From Archangium lansingense (GTDB lineage Bacteria > Myxococcota > Myxococcia > Myxococcales > Myxococcaceae), in contig NZ_JAPNKA010000001.1 in assembly GCF_026626635.1 (NCBI RefSeq), positions 13,022,001-13,086,000 on the forward strand: DNA of 64,000 bases, written 5' to 3'. The notes under the pieces were generated by a model. That model saw only the letters and a program-made list of their open reading frames with translations, made no database searches and was not told the origin of the DNA. Positions within the stretch are counted from its first letter, which is position 1. Each line of letters begins with the position of its first letter. The position numbers were made by a program, and so were the translations under genes. Below, piece by piece: positions 32,156 to 40,605 of the stretch.

Positions 32156-32321
32156 GAAGGTCCCCCGGGAAACCGAGATTTGGGATGCGGGGTATAGCGC
32201 ACTGCGCCAAAAAGGGGCTATTGCTACCGACCGGGGCGCCGAATTCGGAGTCGGCTGCGTCCGCAGGCGCGGGGTGGTGCCTGACGCCAGAACCTTGACC
32301 GGCCCATGAGCCCGCGCGCTC

Positions 32322-32828
32322 ATGGCGCCCATGCCCACCGCTGCCCTGCTCTGCCTCGCCCTGCTGACCGCCACGCCCGATGCGGGGACTCCCGCCGCGA
32401 CCACGCCCACCGCCGCCGTGAACGCCGTGCTCGATGACTGGCACAAGGCCGCCGCCCAGGCGGACGAGGCGCGCTACTTCGGCCACTTCACGCCCGACGC
32501 CGTCTACCTCGGAACGGATGCCACCGAGCGCTGGACGCGCGACGAGTTCCGCGCCTGGGCGAAGCCCTACTTCTCCAAGGGCAAGGCCTGGAGCTTCACC
32601 GCCGTGTCGCGTCACGTGAGCTTCTCGAAGGACGGCGCGGTGGCCTGGTTCGACGAGGCGCTCGCCACCCCCAACATGGGCCCGGCCCGAGGCTCGGGCG
32701 TGCTCGTGAAGGACGGGGGCACCTGGAAGATCGCTCAGTACAACCTCTCGATTCCCATCCCGAACGACTTGATGGATGACTTCAAGGCGCGCATCGAGGC
32801 CCACGCGAAGAAGCAGAAGGGCAAGTAG
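32322..32828 (+). CDS. Exported NTF2-like (SnoaL/DUF4440) protein
   Basis: 168 residues, a short hydrophobic N-terminus (AALLCLALLTATPDAG, a likely signal peptide) then one NTF2-like cone-shaped domain: AVLDDWHKAAAQADEARYFG, FTPDAVYLGTDATERWT, and KIAQYNLSIPIPND. DUF4440/SnoaL proteins bind or transform small molecules; no catalytic residues can be assigned. There is no clear ribosome site at either of two nearby ATGs. The basic end (HAKKQKGK) is typical of myxobacterial members. Confidence 0.8.
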   Translation: MAPMPTAALLCLALLTATPDAGTPAATTPTAAVNAVLDDWHKAAAQADEARYFGHFTPDAVYLGTDATERWTRDEFRAWAKPYFSKGKAWSFTAVSRHVSFSKDGAVAWFDEALATPNMGPARGSGVLVKDGGTWKIAQYNLSIPIPNDLMDDFKARIEAHAKKQKGK

Positions 32829-32846
32829 TCCGCCCTTCTCCCCCAC

Positions 32847-32863
32847 GGTGTCAGACGATTCGC
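32847..32863. repeat. Dispersed motif GGTGTCAGACGATTCGC, single copy
   Basis: The same 17 bases occur twice in a 31-bp tandem repeat near 47.8 kb. Here it lies 19 bases after the NTF2-like stop, in the gap before the Rpn nuclease gene. Confidence 0.6.
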
Positions 32864-32954
32864 GCGGAGACGGTTTCCAGCCGCGTGGATGGTGCCCGGG
32901 CGCGGATTCCCTCTGTGCCAACGTTGGCCCGGCTCGTGCTCCAAGGCACCGGCC

Positions 32955-34112
32955 ATGTCTGGGCCGCATGACCGCTTCATCCGCTACGTACTGGAGCACG
33001 CCGAGAGGGCCGCGGCCCTGCTGCGCACCTTGCTGCCCCCGGGTTTCACCGCCCGGGTGGAGTGGTCCACCCTGCGCAGCCAGCCCACGGCCCTCGTGGA
33101 CACAGCCATCCGCGAGACCCGGAGCGACCTGATCTTCTCGGTCCGACTGCGCGGCAGCTCGCGCCAGGCCTTCATCCTTCTGGAGCACCAGTCCCATGTG
33201 GAGGGGCGCATGGCGGCCCGCATGCGCCAGTACGTGTCGCGGCTGCTCGACCGCTGGGAGCAGCAGCACCGGCACAGCAGGCATCCGCCGCTCATCCTCC
33301 CGGTGGTGCTGTACCACGGGCCACGGGGAGCCTGGACGGCACCGCTGCGCGTGGAGGAGTTGCTGGATGTTCCTCTGGGGGAGGCACGGCGGGAGGGGTG
33401 GCTGAAGCACCTGTTACGCCTGGAGTACGTGCTGTACGACCTGATGACCCACAGCGAGCAAGAGCTGAAGACGCTCGCCTGCCCGCCCCTGGTGAGACTG
33501 GCCCTGGTGTTGCTGCGCCTGGCGAGCACTCGAGAGTTGAACGGGCGGCTGACGCAACAGGTAGACCTGTTCAGGGAAGTCTACAGTTCTCCCCAGGGAG
33601 AGCGAGAACTGGGGGCGGTCATCCATTACCTTCGAGAGCGCGGGACGAAGGTGACTGGTAAAGTCACCCGGCAGGTGTTAGGTTGCGTGATGCGAGAGCA
33701 GCGAGTGGAGGCACTGATGTGGACGGAGGGACAGCGACTCCGAGCGGAGGGACGCCGGAAAGGACGAGCAGAAGGACTTGCAGAAGGGAGGGCCGAGGAT
33801 GTGCTTCGGATCCTCGCCTCCCGAGGGGTGCGTGTGGATGACGAGTCCCGTCAGCGCATCCTGGGTTGCACCGACCTGACCACGCTCGACCTCTGGTTCG
33901 AGCGGGCCCTACGCGCCAAAAGCCTCTCGGACGTGCTGGGCGGCCCGATAACCAGGCGCCCTCACCATACGGAGCCTGCTGGTGCGGCCAGGAAGAAGAC
34001 ACCCGCCAAGTCCAAGAGAGTGGGCTCGCAGGCCAGAGCAGCGAGTGAAGGCACGGATGCGGACGGAAGGACAGCGACTCCGGGCAGAGGGCCGCGCAGA
34101 GGGACTGGCTGA
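32955..34112 (+). CDS. Rpn-family recombination-promoting nuclease (transposase_31/PD-(D/E)xK)
   Basis: 385 residues. The N-terminal ~250 residues match RpnA-E: HDRFIRYVLEHAERAAALLR, the nuclease core TRSDLIFSVRLR and ILLEHQSH (the D and E-x-H/Q of PD-(D/E)xK), then PVVLYHGPRGAWTAP. Rpn proteins are DNA endonucleases that promote recA-independent recombination and affect phage growth. The C-terminus has Arg/Glu-rich coil (EGRRKGRAEGLAEGRAED) and a terminal helical motif, after which the frame runs into a second, out-of-frame copy of its own 3' end and closes in unrelated residues, so the last ~50 residues are probably not native. Start MSGPHDRF chosen by homology. Confidence 0.85.
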   Translation: MSGPHDRFIRYVLEHAERAAALLRTLLPPGFTARVEWSTLRSQPTALVDTAIRETRSDLIFSVRLRGSSRQAFILLEHQSHVEGRMAARMRQYVSRLLDRWEQQHRHSRHPPLILPVVLYHGPRGAWTAPLRVEELLDVPLGEARREGWLKHLLRLEYVLYDLMTHSEQELKTLACPPLVRLALVLLRLASTRELNGRLTQQVDLFREVYSSPQGERELGAVIHYLRERGTKVTGKVTRQVLGCVMREQRVEALMWTEGQRLRAEGRRKGRAEGLAEGRAEDVLRILASRGVRVDDESRQRILGCTDLTTLDLWFERALRAKSLSDVLGGPITRRPHHTEPAGAARKKTPAKSKRVGSQARAASEGTDADGRTATPGRGPRRGTG

Positions 34113-34284
34113 GGCGGTACTTCGGCTCCTCGCGGCCCGCGGCCTGCGTGTAGATGACAAGTCCCACCAGCGAATCCTCGGCTGCACGGACCTGGCCACG
34201 CTCGACCTCTGGCTCGAGCGGGCCGTGCGAGCCCACAGTCTCTCAGAGGTACTGGCTCAGAAGTCGTCCACCGGATCCGGGTAG
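34036..34284 (+). pseudogene. Duplicated 3' end of the Rpn gene
   Basis: About 220 bases repeat the segment 33696-33936 with many substitutions (REQRV.../GQRLRAEGR..., RILGCTDL-TLDLW-ER). It is in a different frame from the end of the full gene and has no start of its own, so it is a leftover of a tandem or recombination duplication. Its last bases overlap the 3' end of the converging NYN gene. Confidence 0.7.
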
Positions 34285-35228
34285 ACCTCCTCCTCGTCCT
34301 CCTCCTCCACGGGACGAGCATTACGGCCCCGGCCCTTCGGCTCGGGCGTCGGCTCCAGGGGCGCCGCGTCCGGCGCCACCACGTACCACTGCCGGCCCTG
34401 CTGCACGCGCTTGAGCACCCCTTCGTGCTCCAAGGCCGTCAGCAGCTTGGTGAAGCTGGAGAAGCCGTGGTCGCGCTCGTCGAAGTCCGGCTCCTTGCGC
34501 ACAAGGGCCTCCTTGATGAGCGACGGGTTGAGCGTCCCCGTGGTCCTCGCCAGCAGCCGCTGCACCACCTCCATCACACTCTCCGGCACCTCGACCTTCG
34601 ACCCCTCGGCCTTCCCCTTGTGCCCGTGCGCCTGCTCCTTCCCCTGGCGCTCCCCGGCCCCGTGCCCCTTGCCGTGCTTGCCGCGACCCTTCCCCACCTC
34701 CTCCTGCTCGTGGGCGCGCTTCTCCTTGTCCTTCTCCGCCCGGGTGCGCGGCCGCAGGTAGATGAACTCGTCGCACGCCTTCACGAAGAGCGGGCTGGTG
34801 GCCTCCTTCACCGCGAGCCCGATGAGCTGCTTGCCGTTCTCTCGCAGCTTGTACGCCAGCGGGCAGAAGTCGCTGTCTCCCGAGGCAATGGCGAAGGTGT
34901 CGATGTGCTCGCGCGCATAGCACAGCTCCAGCGCGTCGATGACCAGGCGCATGTCCGCCCCGTTCTTCCCCGAGCGCGTCGACGGGGGCACGTCAATGAG
35001 CTCGACGCCGAACTCGTGCAGGTTGCCCTTCGCCTCCTTGAAGCGGGACCAGTCGCAGTAGGCGCGGCGGAACACCACCTTGCCCCGCTCCAGCAGTCGG
35101 TCCATCGCCGGCTGCAGGTCAAAGTTGCCGGCGGTGAACCCGGTGTTCGTCACCAGGTTCTCGAAGTCGAGGAACAGCGCGATGCGGTGCTGATTGTTTT
35201 CCAAGAAGCCCTCACGGGTGAGTGCCAT
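34257..35228 (-). CDS. NYN-domain ribonuclease-like protein with C-terminal OST-HTH/LOTUS domain
   Basis: 323 residues. The N-terminal ~155 residues are a NYN/PIN-like domain (LabA/DUF88 type): IALFLDFENLV with the first acidic residue, KNGADMRLVIDALEL, IASGDSDFCPLAYKLRE. This acidic triad is typical of metal-dependent RNases. A long Lys/Glu/Gly/His linker follows (~165-215), then an OST-HTH/LOTUS domain (PSLIKEALVRKEPDFDERDHGFSS, FTKLLTAL), a fold that binds RNA, notably G-rich RNA. A role as an RNA-targeting nuclease is inferred from the pair. Acidic C-terminus. Confidence 0.88.
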   Translation of the reverse strand: MALTREGFLENNQHRIALFLDFENLVTNTGFTAGNFDLQPAMDRLLERGKVVFRRAYCDWSRFKEAKGNLHEFGVELIDVPPSTRSGKNGADMRLVIDALELCYAREHIDTFAIASGDSDFCPLAYKLRENGKQLIGLAVKEATSPLFVKACDEFIYLRPRTRAEKDKEKRAHEQEEVGKGRGKHGKGHGAGERQGKEQAHGHKGKAEGSKVEVPESVMEVVQRLLARTTGTLNPSLIKEALVRKEPDFDERDHGFSSFTKLLTALEHEGVLKRVQQGRQWYVVAPDAAPLEPTPEPKGRGRNARPVEEEDEEEVYPDPVDDF

Positions 35229-35325
35229 CCTCCCCTACTCCAACCCGGGACGGCCCGCCGAGCATCCATGACCTGACCCCTCAGGTCCATAGTTTCAAAT
35301 GCGTCCGCGGTGCGCACCCGCGCCC

Positions 35326-35694
35326 TCACGGCTTCGCCGGCCCCCCGAGCAACCGGCCCACTTCCAGCAGCAGTCGGTCAATCGTGAAGGGCTTGCGCAA
35401 AAAGGCCCGGGGCTGGCAGTCCCGGGGAAGGCTGGAGCGGGGAATGGCACTCATCATCAGCACCGGGATGTCCCGGAGCATGGAGTCACTCTGGAGGGCG
35501 TTGAGCAGCTCGCGCCCATCCATCACCGGCAGCATGTAGTCCAGCAGGATGAGGTCCGGCCGCCTCCCCGCGATGCGCTCCAGGGCCTCTTTCCCGTTGC
35601 TCGCGACGAGGACATGGAAGCCCTCTTCACTCAACAAGTCGTTGAGCGCTTCGGTGATGCCGACCTCATCGTCCACCACGAGGAGGGTCTTCAC
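35326..35694 (-). CDS. Single-domain response regulator (CheY-like)
   Basis: 122 residues, receiver domain only. Acidic pocket VVDDE (residues 7-10), phospho-acceptor Asp52 in LILLDYMLP, Lys101 in FLRKPF. No output domain, so it must act through protein contacts. The GTG start lies 2 bases after the stop of the KaiC-like gene, so the pair is translated together; KaiC-like ATPases next to receivers are common outside cyanobacteria. Confidence 0.92.
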   Translation of the reverse strand: MKTLLVVDDEVGITEALNDLLSEEGFHVLVASNGKEALERIAGRRPDLILLDYMLPVMDGRELLNALQSDSMLRDIPVLMMSAIPRSSLPRDCQPRAFLRKPFTIDRLLLEVGRLLGGPAKP

Positions 35695-35696
35695 GG

Positions 35697-37193
35697 CTAG
35701 CGGCTCCGCTTCTTGAGCAGACCCTTGCGCCTGGGCCGGGTGGCCGGCTTCGCATCACCCGTGAGGACGGACTGTGCCCCCTGGAAGGTCTCGGCGGCGA
35801 GCGTGATGCCCCGAGAGGTGATGCGGTACTCCTGGAGGGAGGAGTCGTAGTCGCTGTCGCGCATCTTCACCACGGACAGCATCCGGTGGAGCTTCGAGTG
35901 CAGCTCCACGAAGCGCAGGAAGAAGATGTTCTCAACGAGGCTGGAGATGCCGCTGATGGGCAGTATCACCTGCTGGCTGAACATCTCCTGCAGCTCGCTG
36001 GTGTAGAGGGTGGTGACCCCGAGCACCCGCAACTCGTTCGTGAGCGCGGCGAGGAAGTGGCTGATGCGCTCGGGGTAGGCGGCCGACTGCTGGAAGCCGT
36101 CCACCCCGTCGATGAAGAGCCGCTTCACGCCCCGCTCGCGCACCGCCTGGAGGAGCTTGTTGCCGAGCCCATCGAGGATGCGCTCGGTGGGCGAGTGCCA
36201 CATCATGTCGAAGACGCCCTGCTGCTGCTTCTTCTCCAGGCCGAGCCCCAGCGCCTTGGCCTTGAGGAGCAGGCGGGGGGGAGTCTCGTAGAAGCCGAAG
36301 AGGAGGCCGGGCTCCGATTTGCTCGACTCATCGAGGAAGTGCAGCCCGAAGGTCGTCTTGCCCGCCCCGGTGGGGCCGAAGAGGACACTCGTGGAGGCAC
36401 ACGGGAGGCCGCCGTTGAGCATCTTGTCCAGCTGGGCGACACCCGTGGAGACCCGCTCCCTCTTGCAGGGATCCTGGCGTGAGGGATTCTGCAGGAGCGC
36501 CTCGATGCGCGGGTGCACCACGATGCCGTCTTGCGTGATTTGAAAGGCATGGCCGCCGCGCAGGTAGCTGCTGCCGCGGAACTTCCTCACCTCCAGCTCA
36601 CGCTCCGCACGCCGGCCCAGCCGGTTGTCGAAGAGCTCGAGCACGCCGTCCACCATGGTGTGCTCGGGCCCCACCGGCTCCGCGCTCGAGCTGGTGAGCA
36701 GCAGGATGGTACAGCCCACCAGGTTGGCGTGGATTTGGAGCTCGTGGATGAACTTCTTGAACTCCCTCTTGGACTGGGCGCTCTCCTCCGCGGTGACCAG
36801 GCCGTCCACTACGAGCAGGGTGGACTTGCGCGCCCGCGCCTCGCGCCGGAGCACCTCGACGAGCCCCTTGAGGCCGCCCTGCTCGAGCGTCGAGAAGGCA
36901 CTGAGGTAGGCGATCTGCTCGGGGATGCGGGAGGTGTCGAAGAAGGAGAGCGGCTCGAGGTTGAAGAGCAGACGCTCATGCGTCTCGGCCAGCAGCGTGG
37001 AGTAGAGGACGCGGCCCCCCTGGGCGGCGTGGTGGAAGCACATCTGGTTGGTGAGGATGGTCTTCCCCGCGCCCGGACGACCCTGGAGCATGTACACGCC
37101 CCCGCGCAGCAGGCCGCCGTGCAACACGATGTCCAGGCCGGGTACCCCCGTGGGAATCCGCTCCTGCGGCCGCTCCACTGTCGACTCGCTCAT
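35697..37193 (-). CDS. Double-domain KaiC-like RecA ATPase
   Basis: 498 residues with two KaiC-type RecA domains. The first Walker A is GRPGAGKT (38-45), with the TGVPGLDIVLHGGL opening; the second is GPTGAGKT (~268-276), preceded by STGVAQLDKMLNGGLP. Catalytic-Glu positions are LLAETHERL and FGFYETPPRL. Basic C-terminal tail (RPRRKGLLKKRSR) differs from cyanobacterial KaiC, and there is no kaiA/kaiB here, so a circadian clock is not implied; these proteins act as ATP-driven switches in stress or signalling. Start MSESTVER follows a GAGGGCGAG ribosome site. Operon with the receiver downstream. Confidence 0.9.
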   Translation of the reverse strand: MSESTVERPQERIPTGVPGLDIVLHGGLLRGGVYMLQGRPGAGKTILTNQMCFHHAAQGGRVLYSTLLAETHERLLFNLEPLSFFDTSRIPEQIAYLSAFSTLEQGGLKGLVEVLRREARARKSTLLVVDGLVTAEESAQSKREFKKFIHELQIHANLVGCTILLLTSSSAEPVGPEHTMVDGVLELFDNRLGRRAERELEVRKFRGSSYLRGGHAFQITQDGIVVHPRIEALLQNPSRQDPCKRERVSTGVAQLDKMLNGGLPCASTSVLFGPTGAGKTTFGLHFLDESSKSEPGLLFGFYETPPRLLLKAKALGLGLEKKQQQGVFDMMWHSPTERILDGLGNKLLQAVRERGVKRLFIDGVDGFQQSAAYPERISHFLAALTNELRVLGVTTLYTSELQEMFSQQVILPISGISSLVENIFFLRFVELHSKLHRMLSVVKMRDSDYDSSLQEYRITSRGITLAAETFQGAQSVLTGDAKPATRPRRKGLLKKRSR

Positions 37194-37346
37194 CTCGCCC
37201 TCGTTCTTTCCGGGCCCCTGGAAGGCCCCCGTCCATACCACGAGCGTCCTGCCTCAAGACCCTGGCTCCGCGAGCACGAGCTCCCAGCGCGCATCTTGCC
37301 CCGACCATGTGTCGCACGACGTACAAACCGCATGGAGCGAAGGTCG

Positions 37347-38468
37347 TCAGCGCCACAACACGTCACAGAAGCGCTCCAGCCGCGCGAGCGCGTCGGGCAT
37401 GTTCGTGCGGCCCAGCCCCAACCGGAAGTGATTGCCCGGGAAGTCATAGACGTCGCCGGGCAGCAGCAGCACACCCTCGGTCTCCACCAGCCGCTGGCAG
37501 AACTCCGCCACCGGCATCTCCTTCAACAGCCTGGGGAAAGCCACGCTCCCCGAGGCCGGGCGTACCCAGCGGAACGTGTCCGCCCGCCGGGCGAAGAAGC
37601 CGTCGAGCACCGCGAGGTTGCGCGCGAGGAGCTCCCGGCTCCGGGCCAGCACGCGCTCCTTCGCCCGGAGCGCGATGAGGGCGAGCACCTCGCTGGGGGC
37701 GGCGTTGCAGAGGGTCGTGTAGTCCTTGTAGGCCGCGCAGCGCTCCTGCAGGGCCGTATCCCGGCTCGCCATCCATCCCACGCGCAGCCCCGCCAGCCCG
37801 AAGGCCTTGGACATCACTCCCAGGCTCACGCCCCGGGCCGACAGCTCCGCCCCCCCCGGCAGGGTGTCCCGAGGGTCATGCTCCAGCAGCCGGTACACCT
37901 CGTCCGACAACACATACGCCCCCCGCTCCTCGGCCAGCGCGAAGAGTCCCTTCCACGTGGCCGCGTCCGGCAGGGCCCCCGTCGGGTTGTGCGGGAAGTT
38001 GACCACCACCAGCTTCGTGTGGGGCCGCAGCTCGCGCTTCAGCGCCTCCAGGTCCAGCTTCCAGCCGTCCTCCTCGCGCAGCCGCAGCAGCGACACCTCG
38101 GCCCCCGTGGCGCGCGCCACCTCGTACAGCGACTGGTAGCCCGGCCACGTCACCACCGCGTGGTCCCCCGGCCCCAGCAGCACGTTCAGCAGGACGAAGA
38201 TGGCCTCCTGCGCTCCGGCGAACGTCAGCACCTGCTCCGGCGCCACGCCGCGGTACAGCCGGGCAATCTCCTCACGCAGCGCCGGCAGGCCCGTGGACTC
38301 CGTGTAGCCCAGCGACAGCCGCTCCCAGCGCTCGCGCCCATCCGCGTCCGCCAGCGCGAGCAGGTCGCTCATCCGCCAGCCCTCGATGTCCGAGGAGCAC
38401 AACAGGTGCGGCGCGGTGAACTCCCACTTCGCGAAGTAGCGCTCGAGCTTGAAATCCGGAATCCGCAT
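37347..38468 (-). CDS. PLP-dependent class I/II aminotransferase
   Basis: 373 residues, fold type I. Recognisable parts are the GYTESTGLPALREEIARLY start of the large domain, FAGAQEAIFVLL, VTWPGYQSLYEVA, NFPHNPTGALPD (Asn that contacts PLP), YVLSDEVYRLLE (the Asp-x-x-Tyr), and the PLP lysine in VMSKAFGLAGLRVGW (~Lys 220). The family includes capreomycidine synthase-like and aspartate/alanine aminotransferases; the acceptor cannot be decided. Monocistronic, with clear gaps on both sides. Confidence 0.92.
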   Translation of the reverse strand: MRIPDFKLERYFAKWEFTAPHLLCSSDIEGWRMSDLLALADADGRERWERLSLGYTESTGLPALREEIARLYRGVAPEQVLTFAGAQEAIFVLLNVLLGPGDHAVVTWPGYQSLYEVARATGAEVSLLRLREEDGWKLDLEALKRELRPHTKLVVVNFPHNPTGALPDAATWKGLFALAEERGAYVLSDEVYRLLEHDPRDTLPGGAELSARGVSLGVMSKAFGLAGLRVGWMASRDTALQERCAAYKDYTTLCNAAPSEVLALIALRAKERVLARSRELLARNLAVLDGFFARRADTFRWVRPASGSVAFPRLLKEMPVAEFCQRLVETEGVLLLPGDVYDFPGNHFRLGLGRTNMPDALARLERFCDVLWR

Positions 38469-38512
38469 GCCGCCTCGCTATCGCGAGCCGAGCAGCTTTG
38501 CAAAGAAGCGCG

Positions 38513-39073
38513 TCAGGGAGTGCCCGCGTCCTGCTGCGCGCCGTCGTCCAGAGAGGGAGAGCGCACGGCCTGGATGTGCTGGCTCGCGACGAACTGGCGG
38601 TCGAAGGACCTCAGATAGAGGGTGGCTTCGACGCACTCCGGCCCGATGTTGGTGAAGTGATCATCGAACGGCATGAAGCGCACCGTCCTGCCGTACCAGT
38701 AGCCAGGCTCGAGCACCATGAGGTTCTTCGGCCGCTCCAGCGGTGGGAAGACATCCATGTGGATGGTCGGCACGGACCCGCGTTCGCAATCCGCAACGAG
38801 TCCTATCTCCACATCGAATTCCGGAACGAGCCGCCTGTCCAGGCGCAAGGGGCCGTCTTCGGGACTCACCAGGATGCGCGCCGAGATCGTGAATCCATCA
38901 TAGTGGATGTCTTGAACCTTCATCACGACGCGAGACGGAACCTGGAGGCCCGCATCGCTGACAGCCTCTCGGACGGGTGAGGGGCGGGCCTGCTTCCCCG
39001 AGGTGGGGGACCCCGCGCAGGCCACCAGTAGAAGGAGCGCACCAGGCCCGAGTCCGACAGGGTTCATTCGCAT
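38513..39073 (-). CDS. Lipoprotein, partner of the adjacent zincin lipoprotein
   Basis: 186 residues with a lipobox (GALLLLVAC, lipid Cys at residue 19). The mature part is beta-rich without recognised domain (VVMKVQDIHYDGFTIS, FPPLERPKNLMVLEPGYW). Two starts are possible: this ATG after GAGGAC, or the ATG 6 bases downstream that overlaps the previous stop as ATGA. The overlap shows that it is co-translated with the zincin upstream; the pair may be a protease and its substrate or inhibitor, which is a guess. Lower GC than the surroundings. Confidence 0.7.
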   Translation of the reverse strand: MRMNPVGLGPGALLLLVACAGSPTSGKQARPSPVREAVSDAGLQVPSRVVMKVQDIHYDGFTISARILVSPEDGPLRLDRRLVPEFDVEIGLVADCERGSVPTIHMDVFPPLERPKNLMVLEPGYWYGRTVRFMPFDDHFTNIGPECVEATLYLRSFDRQFVASQHIQAVRSPSLDDGAQQDAGTP

Positions 39074-39651
39074 GACGTCCTCGCGCCTTTCTCGTCGACA
39101 CATCCGCATTCGGGAATGGGCTCTCGCTCCGGATCATTCCCGGGGACGTTGTGACCTTGCCGATGCTTCCAGCCACACGAATGCGCAAACTCGTGCAGGA
39201 CGGCCTTGATAACGCACTCGCGTGACGCGGGCTCCTCACACCAGTGGATTTCCTTGACGGGAAAGAAGCGATGGGTCGTTCCTCGCCAGAACGTGAGCGT
39301 GAACCCCAATCCGATGTTGCCGGAATGCTGATTCTGCTCCCTGCACTTCTGCCGGCTCCACTCACTGCAGGTGACCGTGATGCCGCTGCACTGCCGGCGG
39401 ACGCAACTCATGAGGAGCTCATCATCGATTCTCGCCGCCACGCCGAGACACTCCTCGACTGTCGGTAGTTCGATCGAAGCGGGACAGCTCGTCTTCATCG
39501 GTGTTCCGGGTGGGCGCGCTGCGGGAGTCACGGTTGCGCACCCACCCCAGACGAGCGCTCCGAAGGTCAGCGCGACACCGAGGCCCCAACGGTCACGGAT
39601 GAGCCCCGCCGCCAACACCGGGACTGGCGGCCTGCAACGTCTCGAAAACAC
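39064..39651 (-). CDS. Lipoprotein with a metzincin-like zinc-protease motif
   Basis: 195 residues. The GTG start is backed by an AGGAGGACCAG ribosome site. The lipobox is LVWGGC (Cys38) after an N-terminal basic stretch. Near residue 150 is HEFAHSCGWKH, an exact HExxHxxGxxH zinc-binding motif, in a Cys-rich domain (LMSCVRRQCSGITVTC, CEEPASRECVIKAVL, PECGC). This points to a surface- or periplasm-facing metalloprotease with disulphides. No named family is recognised. Operon with the following lipoprotein. Confidence 0.75.
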   Translation of the reverse strand: MFSRRCRPPVPVLAAGLIRDRWGLGVALTFGALVWGGCATVTPAARPPGTPMKTSCPASIELPTVEECLGVAARIDDELLMSCVRRQCSGITVTCSEWSRQKCREQNQHSGNIGLGFTLTFWRGTTHRFFPVKEIHWCEEPASRECVIKAVLHEFAHSCGWKHRQGHNVPGNDPEREPIPECGCVDEKGARTSCE

Positions 39652-39820
39652 CTGGTCCTCCTGGCGAGCCAGTCAGACCCTACCGCCGTTCTCTCCCTGC
39701 CCCGAGCAGCTTCGCGAACGACGCAGCCTTCTCCTCCTGGACGGTGGCGAATCCGACTGGCCGTAGGCCCCCGTTCCGGGGTCTACTGGAGGCTCCACCC
39801 CTCCCAATCAGGAGCCCCCC

Positions 39821-40132
39821 ATGCGTCTGTCGAAACTGTTCGCCGCCGCCTGCTTCTCGCTGACCCTCGCCGCCTGTGGCGGGAGCGAGCTCGCCGACGA
39901 GTCCATCCCGTCCGACACCGTCTCGAGCGTGGAGCAGCACGTGGAGGACGTGCCGGCGTGCGTTATTGGAGATCAGCTCATCTATTGGACGGAGTACGGG
40001 ACCTGCGGTGGCTGCACCGTGTCGCGCAAGCCGGGCACGCCCGTTCGCCAGTACGCGGCCTGCGCCAGCAACATCCAGGGGACGAGGTCCCACATCGGCA
40101 ACTCCTGCCAGGCAGGCTGCGAGCTGCTCTGA
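39821..40132 (+). CDS. Small Cys-rich lipoprotein
   Basis: 103 residues, signal peptide with lipobox SLTLAAC (Cys19), then an acidic linker and a compact C-terminal half with six Cys (DVPACVIG, YGTCGGCTVS, YAACASN, NSCQAGCELL), suggesting three disulphides. AGGAGCCCCCC precedes the ATG. No family recognised. It converges on a thioredoxin gene 6 bases away; any redox connection is speculative. Confidence 0.75.
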   Translation: MRLSKLFAAACFSLTLAACGGSELADESIPSDTVSSVEQHVEDVPACVIGDQLIYWTEYGTCGGCTVSRKPGTPVRQYAACASNIQGTRSHIGNSCQAGCELL

Positions 40133-40138
40133 GCCTCG

Positions 40139-40465
40139 TCAGAGCACCTGCTGGAATGCACTCTCCAGCTTCGCCCGCGGGACGGCTCCGACAATCTGGC
40201 CTACCACCTTGCCCTGCTTGAAGAAGAGCAGGGTAGGCATGGAGCGAATGCCGTACTCCTGAGCCGTCACCAGGTTGTCGTCGACGTCGAGCCGCGTCAC
40301 CTTCACCCGGCCCTTGTACTGAGAGGCAAGCGCCTCCAACGACGGCTTGATGGCGCGGCACGGTGCGCACCATGCTGCCGTGAAGTCCACCAGCACCGGC
40401 TCTTCCGCCTCCAGCACCTCGCGGCGGAAATCCGGGTCCTTCAGCTCGATGACGTCCGTGGTCAT
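40139..40465 (-). CDS. trxA: Thioredoxin
   Basis: 108 residues, the normal size. Active site WCAPC (Cys33, Cys36) replaces the commoner WCGPC, in FTAAWCAPCRAIKPSLE; the cis-Pro loop is SMPTLLFFKQG. It reduces protein disulphides in the cytoplasm with thioredoxin reductase. The frame is open further upstream, but MTTDVIELKD is the family start. The Ala between the cysteines could shift its redox potential. The 140 bases upstream hold no gene. Confidence 0.92.
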   Translation of the reverse strand: MTTDVIELKDPDFRREVLEAEEPVLVDFTAAWCAPCRAIKPSLEALASQYKGRVKVTRLDVDDNLVTAQEYGIRSMPTLLFFKQGKVVGQIVGAVPRAKLESAFQQVL

Positions 40466-40605
40466 GGCGTGTCCTTCGTCCAGGGCGGGCGCGTCCTGGC
40501 CTCCATGGCCATCGCCCCACCTCGCACGAAAAGACTTAACGGTGGCGCTGCGTTCGGACGAGAGCCCGGCGCGCAATGGATTGTTCCGCGAAGAGCCCCA
40601 TCACA

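Noticed and set aside
35697..37193. Circadian clock component
   Set aside because: KaiC-like domains only; no KaiA/KaiB genes and a different C-terminal tail.
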